From the NCBI GenBank assembly GCA_905221605.1, contig CAJNDS010000668.1, positions 703,555 through 767,554 on the forward strand: DNA of 64,000 nt. Direction: 5' to 3'. The notes under the pieces are model-generated. The model ran no database searches and was not told the DNA's origin. It saw nothing but the letters and a program-made list of their open reading frames with translations. Origin of the DNA: Symbiodinium natans (lineage: Eukaryota; Sar; Dinophyceae; Suessiales; Symbiodiniaceae). The translations under genes were made by a program, and so were the position numbers. Of the stretch, positions 32,050 through 42,467 are shown one piece after another. The first letter of the stretch is position 1, and each line of letters starts with the position of its first letter.

Positions 32050-32622
32050 GGAAACCCTAAACCCTAAACAGAGTGTGCCTCGCCTGGCGTGTCCGAGTGT
32101 GAGCGATTAAACCCTAAACCCTAAACCCTAGCAAACCCCTAAGCCCGCTCAAGTGATCAGAAGCCTCGGCTGGTGGCCCCGTGAAAAAGCGGCGGCGCAT
32201 CTCGCAGATTCCGGAGGCAGAGGAGTGTTTAGGATTTAGGGGTTTGGGGTTTAGGATTTAGGGGTTTCGGGGGTATCGTATAGTGCTTAGGGTTAGGGTT
32301 TAGGTTTCGTCCAGGGTTTTCGGATTGCAGGGTTTTAGGGTTATAGGATTTCAGTGTTAGGGTTTAGGGTTTAGGGTTTAGGGGTGAGGGTTTAGGTTTC
32401 GTCCAGGGTTTTCGGATTGCAGGGTTTTAGGGTTATAGGATTTCAGGGTTAGGCTTCAGGGGTTTAGGGCTTTAGGGGTTGTAGCACTTTAGGGTGTTTA
32501 GGATGTAGGTTTTGGGGTTTTAGGGTTGTAGCGGTGCACAAGGGTTTAGGGCTTTCGGGGCTATAGTAGGGCTTTAGGGGTTTAGGGTTTGAGGCTTGGG
32601 GTTCAGGGTTTCCCCCCACAAG

Positions 32623-32655
<33 letters not shown>

Positions 32656-33654
32656 CCCCAAGCCCTGCCCCCCCGCCAGCGCCCGAACTTCATCCCCAAA
32701 CCCTAAACCCTGAAGCCTAAACTCAAGCTTGAACCAAACCAAGGTCATTCAAGTGAGTCGGTGCTCATGAACCCTCAACACACACCCGTATGTGACACAC
32801 CCTAACCACTAAACCCTAAACCTATTCATGACGAAGTTTGTTGAGTTCCCAGGCAGCTGCACAGGAAGCCTTTGGACAGCTGACATCTTTGAGCTCCACA
32901 GCATTGAAGGACGCTGCCACCCGCTAACAGCACGTTTGTCTATCTATCTATCTGTCTATCTATCCATCTATCTATATTTATTTATTTGTTTATATGTTTT
33001 ATACACGTATGTATGTACGTATGTATGTATGTATGTATGTATGTATGTATGTATGTATGTACGTGATTATGCTTGTGCGTGTTAGTTTATTTAATTTACT
33101 ACATGTATAGATGGTTTTCTTGCGTGGTGACGAGTAAATCGTCGCAGGTATGTTCTGCGTGCCTGGATGTACATATGTAAACTGTGCAGCAAGGAGAAGT
33201 GCGTGCACTTGCTGGCAGAAAGCCTGTGTAACTCCCAAGTGGTACGATTAAGTTTCGCAGTACCCTGGTTTTTGATTGTTCTCAGTCGACCAGCCGCAAT
33301 ACATGACTGTAACGTTGTTTGTTGGCCATGGGCGGGCTGTACAACCTACTCAGACATGTACATATGTTATGTCTTGTGAACCCTAAACCCTTGTCCCTAA
33401 ACCCTGAACCGTGGAGCACGTATCCTGCGCAGGACCCCAAGCCAGAAGCTTGCGACGAGGATGCCGGAGACCTTGGGGAGCAGCCGACAAGGCTTCAGGC
33501 AGGAACAGGGAGGACAAGCACGGGTTTCGGGTTTCGGGTTTAGGGTTTAGGGTTTAGGGTCTAGGGCGATGACAAATACCCTACACGCCTTAAACACCTG
33601 TGAGCTTCCTGCTGTGTAAGACTCAATTTCTCTAACTTTCTCCCCCTGCAGAAC

Positions 33655-33875
33655 CCAAACCCTAAACCCTAAACCCTAAACCCTAAACCCTAGACCCTGA
33701 ACCCTGAACCCTAAACCCTGAACCCTAAATCCTAAATAAACCCTAAACCCTAAACCCTAAACCCTAAACCCTAAACCCTAAACCCTAAACCCTGAACCCT
33801 GAACCCTAAACCCTAAACCCTAAACCCTAAACCCTAAACCCTAAACCCTAAACCCTAAACCCAAACCCTAAACCC
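33655..33875 (+). repeat. Long CCCTAAA array with CCCTGAA variants
   Basis: About 220 bp just 3' of a sequence that reads like an intron end (CTAACTTTCTCCCCCTGCAG). The exon candidate at 33884 follows. Confidence 0.85.
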
Positions 33876-34674
33876 TAATCCGCAAAGAGGTGACGCGAAG
33901 CATCGAAGGAGCTGCGCCCACCATCTTCTTTCCCAGAGGCGGGTGGCATGTTTGGGTTTAGGGTTTAGGGTTTTGGGGTTAAGGTTCAGGGTTTGGGGTT
34001 TGGGGTTTAGGGTTTAGGGTTTAGGGTTTAGGGTTACCCTAGGGTTTAGAACCTGGAACCCACATGGGGTGGCCTGCAGAGAAGTATGGAGGTGTGGCTG
34101 GATGCTAAGGATTTGGTGGCCGGAGAATCCCCGTTTCTGCCGGGCCTTTCTTCGTGTTTAGCTACTCATGGTTTGTGTTCATGGAAAATGGCCCCTTATA
34201 GCCTTATGGGTCTAAAAACCGCCTCCACACCGGTGTAGCTTCCTTGGTGGTTTGGTTTGGTCCGGTTCGGCTTGCCTCTGGGCGTGTCTGGGGATGAAGC
34301 CTTCATCTGGGATGGCAGTCCATGTCACGTCACGTTTCAACAATCATGATTCGTCCGCCTTCCTGCGTTGCGGCTCTACATGGCATTGGCCTTGCAGTGT
34401 GCAGCAGCCAGGAAACAGGCACGGCGCCACATACCATACGCCCGTGAGCATGTCACGTAGATTTGGGCATCACGACATGTCTCGGTTGCTCCAATCCGCT
34501 ACCCAAAGGCGCATGCAAATCGCTTATGTTGGACTGCTTCAGCTAGAAGGCCTTAACCTGGGTTTAGGGCTTGGGGTTTTCGGGTTTGGGGTTCTTGGGT
34601 TTAGGGTTTTAGGGTTTTCGGGTTTAGGGTTTAGGGTTTAGGGTTTAAGGCATCAGGGCCTCCAGCTTTCGACC

Positions 34675-36359
34675 ATGGGCCGATCCCTGCGGAAGCGGCG
34701 AAATGCCAAGGTGAACACCGTGAAGGCGAAGGCACCTCGGAGTAACCCTAAACCCCAAACCCTAAACCCTAAAGCCTGTACTTACACCCCCAGGGCACTC
34801 CAAGAGCCCTCAAGTAAGGAAGATTCCTTGAAAGAGGGTTCCTGATCTTGCTTAAGGAATGAATATTCCTGAAGTCAAGGGTCTTGGAGTCTGTGGGCCC
34901 TTTTAGCGCATCAAGACCCTAAAATACAAGCCCCAAACTAAAAACCCCAATGCCCAAACCCTAAACCCTAAACCCTAAGCCCTAAGCCCTAAACCCTAAA
35001 CCCTAAACCCTAAACCCTAAACCCTAAACCCTAAAGCCCAAGCAGCTGCGCATCTGAAGCTTGAGCTTGCCAGCGGTTTTCTCGACACAAGTTTTTTGGA
35101 TGTTATTTTAGTGTCCCCGACGGCCACAAAACAGAGCAGCTCGAGTGTAGCTTTTCTGGGGGTGGTTGGGATCTTAAGCAGCTTTTTGTATACATGAAGG
35201 GAAGGCAAAACGGTCCTGGCCGACACCCAGCCTTTTTTGCTGGAGTGCTGTCAGTGCGGTGTTACACTCAGGGTTGGTTAAGAGATGAGAAAAGCCCTGT
35301 TTTCGGACTTGTGGCCAACTGCGAAGCCGAAAAACGGGCTTGTGTCATCGGGAGTACAACGGCGAGGGGTGGTACACACAGGCTTGGTCACTTGTTGTCA
35401 GGATCAGGGGCAGTCCAATCTTGCCGCCGTTTTGGTGCATAATTGTAACAGGTAGCTTGGGCTTCCTAGCACAAAGGGAATAGCCGCAAACTGCGCAAAA
35501 TTCCGTGATCCGGGGGCTCAGTTTCTTCAACGGTTCCTATCCAGCGCCGAGGTTTCGCTGTGCTTTGTAATCCCATCCCCCTAATTGTAGACTCTCCCCC
35601 TACCCCCTAAAATTTAATAGTTGTATTCGAGCAAAGGGGGGGGGTTTAATCAACATTTGGGGGTTGGGTTGGGTTTACATTAGGTGAAGTGCTGACGTGC
35701 CAATTTTAGGTTTCATCGCGGTGAGGTGAAGAAGCTCCAGAAAAAGCACTTCAATGTCAGGCCGGCCGCACCCCAAACCCTAAACCCTAAACCCTAGAGG
35801 CCGAAAACAAAAACCCTCCGCCTTGCCTATGGCCGAAGCACCAAACTGTGATCGGCTCGCGCGAACCGCCGAAGCCTATCAAGAAACCACACTAAACTCG
35901 AAATCCTAAACCCTGAGCCCTAATTAAAGCCTATAAACCCTACACTTACACCCCAAACTGGAAAGCCCTGTCAACTCTAGCTAGAAGGTCACTTCCCTCA
36001 AAGCCCTGAAAGCTCAGTGTCCCTGCAGTACCCTTATCATGTTAAAGGGTAGGGATCCCTTAGAAGGCCATATTGGTTCACATTACTATCCACCCAAGCA
36101 GTACACCTACTCAAAACCTTTCCCCCGATGGGATTCTCTAGATGTAAAACAACTAACCCACTCCGCCCCCCCCGCTTCCGCTTGCATCTGCAGACTGCGC
36201 CGAAGCGAGACGCAAAAGAGTTCAAGTTCTTAAGACGCACAGTTGGTGGCGCATGGCTGACGTAAAAAAAACCCCAAAAACCCTCTAAACCCCCCAAACC
36301 CCTAAGCCGAAACCCTAAACCCTAACACCCAGAAAACCCTCAAAAACCCCTCTCACCCG

Positions 36360-36394
<35 letters not shown>

Positions 36395-39300
36395 TATAGA
36401 GGCAGATTCAAGATCCCGAGCTCCGGAAGCGTTTCGACCCCAAGATCCTCGGCCACCGGGTCTTCTCGGGTTTTGTTCATAAGGAGCCAGGGGGCTGGAA
36501 GGCGTAGGGTTTAGGGCTTAGGGTGTAGGGTTTAGGTTTAGGGTTTAGGGTTTAGGGTTTGGGGTTTGGGGTTTGGGGTTTGGGGTTTTAGGGGGTGTAA
36601 GAACCCCATATGCCCCACATAAGGGTGTCATCATCCCAAAGAAGCCTTGCCTTAATGAGGGTACACCCCCCCCTCCCTTCCAATTGCTGGGTTCCTTATG
36701 ATTCATTGGGAGAGGGTGTACTTGGAGGTTCATGGTATCATAACCCTGTTAGGGTACTTGCAACCTTGCCTAGTGACCCCATATAATTACCCATGATGGT
36801 TATGTGTTATGGGTGAGGGTGTTTGGTCTGTGGGTTTCCACTATTTTGGGAAGTTGCGCATTCCCCCTTATAAACCCCGAAACCGATACCATGAACTTCT
36901 TCTTAGGCGGTACCCGGTCAACCGTTGGGAGTTCTCAACACGCTCCCGAAACGTATGGGGGTGCATGCCAGCATCCGCTGATCTATCCAGGACGGATCGG
37001 GGTGGGCTTAACTCTTTTCGGATGGGTGCTCGGGCTGTGAGGCCCTCGGCCCTAGCGTTCCGGGTTTGCCGCTCGACGGAAGCGACCCCTGTTTGAGCTT
37101 AGGGTTCAGGGTTTAGGTTTTAGGGATTTAGGGTTCAGGGTTTAGGATGACTCCCCACACGAATGGGCCCTCAGCCCTTGAAACATTTCCCCGTTGCGAT
37201 CCTCCAGGCGTGAGGATGACGGATACAGGCGCCTAAGCCCTAAGCCCTAAACCTAAACCCTAAACCCTGCACCTAAACCCCAAACCCAGCCATTTCCCGA
37301 AGTTGCCGAGAAGCTATCCGAGGAAATCCTTGAAGAAGAACTTGGAGTCCACGAACTTGTGCCTTGTTTTCAATGGTACAAGTAGGGTTTAGGGTTTTGG
37401 GTTGTAAGTATAGCTACCCTACTTGTAACCCTACGTACTTGAATGTAGAGTTTTGGGAGGCGCCTGCGCCTCCAAAGCCGCATGGCCTTAGGGCTTAGGG
37501 TAAGTGCAACGTAGTCAAGACATGGCCACCAAACTGCCCTGACGGCCAAAGGCGTGGACCTTGCTAGCAAGTGTTGCACAACCATGTGTGCCTTTCTTCA
37601 GCATCCCCAACAGGCCTTGGACAGCGTTCTACAGATTGGCCAAGCCACACGCCCGTCATCCCAAAGCCCTCAAACCTGAATGCTAAACCCAGACTCACAT
37701 CCTCAGCAACTACAAAGGCCCTATACCCTAAACGCTAAACCCCACAGACCCACCAAAACCCGACAAGACCCCCTGAAACCCGACAAGGCCCCCTCAAGGC
37801 CCAGGATGGGCCCCAGGCGGCCTCGCGGGCCTTTTAGGGTTTAGGGGTACCTCCCCCCCCCCCCCCCCCCCCCCCCCCCATCCGAATCCTGATAGCCAGC
37901 AGGAAGGAGATGTACAAGGAAAAGCTGCCCAAGAAGGTTCCGAAGAAAGCTGCGCATCCGCAGAAGGTCAACGAGGACTGCCTGGGAGTTGCTCAGCGAT
38001 CCCACTGCCTGCAAGGTTCAGGGTTTTTTAGCACGTCGGGAGTTTGGGTTCAAAAAGGGCTTAGGGTTTTGGGCTTAGGGCTTAGGGTTTAGGGTTAGGT
38101 TTCGGGTCTAGGGGCAGACTGACTCTGCAGACCGGCCTTGCTGGTAATCCCGAAGCCCAAAGCCCAAAGCCGTGCAGTCTCCTTGTAAGCCCTCAACGCT
38201 GCACACCCAAAGAGCCCTTAGCACCCCCTTAGTTAAGGACTATACCTTCAATCATCTCAAGGATCCCTATATACTTTGAGGGTATATTCGTCAACCCTAA
38301 ATATTCCTTGTTAGTTCGGCTTGCTGAACGCTGTCCGATCTCTGAAAGGCTTTTGTTGGGGCTAGCTAGGGTTGTGAAACTAGCCTTAGCGTTGATGTGG
38401 TCCTTTCAAGATGCATGAGGAGTTATAGCAGTGATTTCACCTCCCAAACCAAACCAAATCCCTGCAATGTGGATGCTTCAGTTCAGCTAGGTGGGCGGCC
38501 AAAGAACCCTTAACGAAGTGGTTTTGGGCTTCCCAGGAGGAGGCGCCCATATGCAAGAAGATGGTGGACAAGTATGGCAAAGCTCCTGGGGTCGCAGCTG
38601 TGTTTAGGTTTCCAGATTCAACAACCTGGAGGGTGACAGGCAATAGGGGGTTTAGGGCTTAGGGTGTTCAGGGTTTAGTGTGGGGTGTTTAGGGTTTAGG
38701 GTGGCGAGCTCAGACAGGCACGTGCGAAACGGGTGTTTAGAGTTTAGGGTTGAGGGTTCAAGCCCCATCCTGTTTCTTAGTCAGCCGCGAATGTCTGCGT
38801 GGGGCTCTAACCGAAGAACTAAAGATGAAAGATCCACGACTCTCGTGTGGAGCCGCTAACCCTTCGATTTGTTGACCCTAAACCCTGCTAAACCCTAAGA
38901 CCCCCATGTGAGACATGAGGACCTTTACTTTGCACGGAGCTTTGCAGGAATTGTCTCAGTCTTGCAGCGAGGGCAAGCTGCCAGTTGCAAACAGCAGAGA
39001 TGCAGGGATGCTAGTTAGGGTTTAGAGTTTCGAGTTTAGGGTTCAGGGTTTAGGGTTTAGGGTTTGAGTTTGCGACTTTAGCGCGTACATGACCGCGTGA
39101 CCGCAATCGGCATCTACGTTTACGGTCCAAACAAGTTTTAGGCATTGCGGGGGGCCGGGGCCCCCCTAACCCTGTAAACGCTAAACCCATGCTAAACCCT
39201 ACATACATCCGAAACCCTAACTCAAAACCTAAGCCCTAAAACCACTTACTCACTTCAGGATTACGAGAAGATGCACTGGGATGTGAAGATCAACATCTTC

Positions 39301-40051
39301 CAGTGGACGGCCAAAGCATGCGAGAAGAAGGTTCCGGGGTCTGACCTTGTATTGTAGGGTTTTTTTGGTGTACAGGTCTTAGGGCTTAGGGTTTAGGGCC
39401 TTTAGGGTTTAGGGTTTAGGGTTTCGGTCTGTTGAGGGAGCATGTCATCTTGCTGTGATCCCTGTGTGCTGCCGTGGGATGTGTCATTGCAAGCATTGAA
39501 ATGAAGAGCCTAAGCGCCCTGCTTTCAAGTCACGGCAATCGCATGGTTAAGTTGAGGAATTGTCAAGTGCAGATCGCGGTGGCGAGCTGTAGCTGTGAGG
39601 CAACCTTCATGCGTCACATGCTTTCATGCGTGTGCGTCTAGGACAGCGTTCGCCCAAAGCATCAATCCTGTGCCCATAACGTGAAACGAGACCGTTTATC
39701 AGGCAATTGCAGGTAAAAGTTCTCCAAGCCCAGTCTTGCCTTAAGAACCCCCCCCCCCCCCCATCCCTCCAAAGCCGGATTCAAAAGGCATACCTTGGGA
39801 TGTTCCCCCTTGTACCAACAGTCCTTAATCGGGACTACATGAGGGGGTACTATAAGCCCGATTGCGGACTGTTAGTATAAGGGGGAACATCCCAAGGCAT
39901 ACCCCCTCGAAACTTCAAAAGCCTCCTTATACCCTAAGCCCTAAACCCTAAGCCCTAAACCCTAAACCCTTGGCAGGTCAAGGCCTACAATGCCGGAAAG
40001 CTCCGCTCGATGCGCGGTGAGCCACTCCGGCCGAAAACTCTCATCCCTTGA
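34675..40051 (+). CDS. NOP16: NOP16-like nucleolar ribosome-biogenesis protein, eight exons
   Basis: Exons: 34675-34739, 35710-35755, 36406-36443, 37323-37375, 37896-37987, 38537-38581, 39259-39330, 39977-40051. The lengths sum to 486 nt (161 residues plus stop), and every junction keeps phase. The product starts MGRSLRKRRNAK and has a basic N-terminus, then IQDPELRKRFDPKKSLKKNL, and a C-terminal core KYGKDYEKMHWDVKINIFQW. These match the NOP16 pattern: a WD-like helix with KxxxxN, and KYGxDYxxMxxDxKxNxxQ. Human NOP16 is 178 residues. The protein acts in the nucleolus in 60S subunit assembly. Predicted introns: 1 GA-AG, 2 GT-AG, 3 GA-AG, 4 GT-AG, 5 uncertain donor (GT at 37988 or GA at 37976), 6 GC-AG, 7 GT-AG. 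Exons 3 and 5 follow long C runs. Exon 4 also has a plausible alternative frame. Confidence 0.75.
36358..36394 (+). repeat. Poly-C run upstream of NOP16 exon 3
   Basis: More than 30 consecutive C, ending 11 bp before the acceptor GGCAG of exon 3. It probably serves as the pyrimidine tract. Confidence 0.8.
37853..37879 (+). repeat. Poly-C run upstream of NOP16 exon 5
   Basis: About 27 C, then ATCCGAATCCTGATAG, the predicted acceptor. Same arrangement as exon 3. Confidence 0.8.
38205..38325 (+). mobile_element. Family C MITE in NOP16 intron 5
   Basis: Begins CCAAAGAGCCCTTAGCACC and carries TTAGTTAAGGACTATACC and a central AAGGATCCCTATATAC. Degenerate relative to the copy at 42365-42467. Confidence 0.5.
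39795..39895 (+). mobile_element. Family A MITE in NOP16 intron 7, 8-bp duplication
   Basis: Ends are TTGGGATGTTCCCCC and GGGGGAACATCCCAA, with a perfect 8-bp duplication GGCATACC (39787-39794, 39896-39903). An 8-bp duplication is the hAT hallmark. It lies inside an intron and is not itself the intron. Confidence 0.85.
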
Positions 40052-40065
40052 TCCCTTACACGGGA

Positions 40066-40197
40066 CTTGCTTAAGAACCTCTCCCCCTCCCCCCCTCCCC
40101 AAGAAAAAACAAAGGAAAACAAAAGAAGAATCCTTGTATTGCCCTTACAAGGAAGAATATTTTTATCTTTCGGGATTCTTAAACAAATAGTAGCTTA
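40066..40197 (+). mobile_element. Family F MITE overlapping the NOP16 3' end region
   Basis: Starts ACTTGCTTAAGAACC and ends GATTCTTAAACAAATAGTAG, with the same arms as 3554-3663. It begins about 15 bp after the NOP16 stop codon, so it would lie in the 3' UTR. Confidence 0.55.
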
Positions 40198-40828
40198 GGG
40201 GATATTTCGGGGTGAAGTAGGGGCTACTTAGGTATAATTATAGGGAATGAGGTGTTTATAGGGGCTATCTAGGAGAATAAGATTAAGGCCCGAATTGCCC
40301 CAAAGTTCGCTTGTGAATGGCCGACCAACCGTCTAGAGTTTAGGGTGGTGTATAAGGTGTATGAGCAATTTTCAAGAGGTTTGTGAAAATGTCTTCAGAA
40401 GGCTTTCGATTCTGGGGCACAGGACAGGCTGCAAAAAAACTCTTGGGTCTTTGGACGCAGCCTCCCTGCTTCCTAGCAGATACATTCGCGAGGGGTTGAG
40501 AGAGCTTCTTGCTTCCGTGTGGGTGAGTTGTGTGTAGGCTGTCCTAGCCATAATTGCGGGTGATACCCAGGGCCCCCGACCCTAAACCCTAAACTCTAAA
40601 CCATGAGCCCTAAACCCCTGAAGCCCCTCAGGTCCCTAGCCAAATCCGCAGCTCGAAGTTGAAAAACCCCACTCGCCCCCCTTAAAGCCTCCGTCCCCTA
40701 AACCCTAAACCCTAAAATTGGCCCAGTGCAGAGGATCCTTTCTGGCCATGGCATCGACTTTCGGCGGCCCATCTATGGCAAGGCCCCTCGGAGTTCAGCG
40801 CTTGGCTGAAGGGTTTAAAGGCCCTAAG

Positions 40829-40951
40829 GGCTACTTGGAGGACCATGGGTAGTTATAAGTGGGGTTATACGTGTCCTAAATAGGGTGTTAAGTAGACCTA
40901 CCATACTTCTGACCCTACTTCTAACCACCCATGAACCTCCAAGAACTAGTA
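40829..40951 (+). mobile_element. Family B MITE
   Basis: Starts CTACTTGGAGG and ends CATGAACCTCCAAG; the arms hold TAAGTGGGGTTATA and CTTCTGACCCTACTTCTAA. Confidence 0.65.
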
Positions 40952-41469
40952 AGGATTTAGTGTTTCGCGTGTTCATACGCTGTTCAGGCTACATATACAT
41001 ACCCCTGAGACTGGGTTTCTGTACCTTTTACGGCTTTACGGGGAAGGGTTTAGGGTTTAGGATTTAGGGTTTAAAGCACAAGCCTCACATGATTGACAAG
41101 CACTTGCCCATGCCCAAGTAACAAAGCAAACCTCTTCTACCTCTTTAGGTTATAAGTAGGGTTAGTAGTCTCGTAACTATTGCCCCATTTAGGGTACTTA
41201 GATCCCTACTCGTAGGTACCCTTGACCCTCCAAGTACTCCCCTTGTAAACATGCTGCTTAACTGGGTTGTACTTCGGGAGATGTTTTCCCCCTCTTTCCT
41301 TCGCGAAACATGCACATAAATAATTTTCGAGGTTTTGAAAGCACGACTTCAGTTAAGTGATTCACGCGTCATCTCGTGGGCGCGAGGCCAAGAACCGCAA
41401 CGTCTTCGGCCATTGATGGGGGGGCATCCGACACTCTGGGATGGGGGGCTGGGGGAGACAGCTTGGGCC

Positions 41470-41625
41470 TACTTGGAGGTTCATGGGTTGTTGCAAGAAG
41501 GGTTATAAGTATGGTATCTTTACTTACTTAGAACCCTATTCTTATAACTAAACCCTCAGCCTTATAAGCCCTAAACCCTAAACCCTAAACCCTAAACCCT
41601 AACTACCCATGAACCTTCAAGTAGC
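41470..41625 (+). mobile_element. Family B MITE with internal CCCTAAA array
   Basis: Flanked by TA, starts CTTGGAGGTTCATGGG and ends CTACCCATGAACCTTCAAG. A CCCTAAA array (about 41568-41602) sits in the 3' half, just inside the terminal repeat. Confidence 0.65.
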
Positions 41626-41724
41626 TGCGAAGAGGAGTGCTCCTAGTGGATGTAAAGGTTTGGCAGAGCATTAACAAGCGTTCTCAGCAACTGAGACACC
41701 AGGCCTTGGGTCTGAACGCGCTAG

Positions 41725-41810
41725 GGTTTAGGGTTTAGGGTTTAGGGTTTAGGGTTTAGGGTTTAGGGTTTAGGGTTTAGGGTTTAGGGTTTAGGGTTTA
41801 GGGTTTAGGG
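41725..41810 (+). repeat. TTTAGGG array
   Basis: About 12 pure units after a small unique island (41626-41724). Confidence 0.9.
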
Positions 41811-42364
41811 ACCTGGAAGCCCTCTTGACTTAGGAAGTCTACTTAGTATCCCCCCCCAAAACCCAACTGACTAACCCTCCTTACTAAGCCAAAAAGGCTT
41901 CCAAGTGGGGTTTAGGGTCATTGTTTGGGTCCCCTACATAGTACGGCACCCTAAAGATAGGACCCCCAAAAGGGATCTTAATTGAGAGTACTACCCTAAA
42001 CCCTAAACCCTAAACCCTAAACCCTCAAAATCAGTTTCAAGGCTTTTGTGGGTTTACGGGGGGTGTCCAACGTTTGGGTAGCGGCCAGTGCAGTGGACAG
42101 AAATAACAAACAGAAGTCTGACCCGCATTCCTTTTTCAGAGCGTGGAGGCCTAACATCAACCAATAGGATTTCATAGGATTTCAGCCTTCCTGGTCATCC
42201 ACCAGGTGCACATTCTCAAGCCCCCTCATGTCCCCCTTCCCTCTTTGGGGCGCGCTTGCGCAGAAGACCCCTGAGTTTCACCGCACCATGTTACGGCTTG
42301 TCTGAGAAAAGTGACGTCGATGCACCGCTGGAGTGGCTGCAGAATCCGTGAAGGAGCATATGTA

Positions 42365-42467
42365 CCCAGAGAGCCCATACGCCTTAATTAAAAGGATTAT
42401 TCCTTAAATCATACTATCCCTATATGGGTTAAGGAATATTGCTTAATTAAGGTTTTTGGGCTCTCTG
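42365..42467 (+). mobile_element. Family C MITE, TA target
   Basis: Ends are CCCAGAGAGCCCA and GGGCTCTCTGGG, with TA on each side (42363-42364, 42468-42469). The best preserved family C copy. Confidence 0.75.

Larger units (their letters stand above)
30220..34650. other. Array, microsatellite and exon-candidate region
   Basis: Besides the features listed: C run 32626-32656, TCTA/TATG microsatellite 32940-33063, CCCTAAA array 33655-33875, TTTAGGG arrays 32340-32385 and 33950-34035, family B MITE from 30958. Exon candidates with splice edges: 32853-32923 (EAFGQLTSLSSTALKDAA then stop), 33404-33530, 33884-33949 (EVTRSIEGAAPTIFFPRGG), 34080-34153 (SMEVWLDAKDLVAGESP). An open frame of 100 codons lies at 34252-34557. 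Confidence 0.5.

Noticed and set aside
31741-32050. CRISPR-like regular repeat
   Set aside because: Units are 3-6 bp without spacers; this is a microsatellite.
38759-39010. Long open frames inside NOP16 intron 6 (for example 38759-38875)
   Set aside because: They sit in an intron defined by conserved flanking exons. They show that 30-45-codon open frames arise by chance here and are not evidence of exons by themselves.
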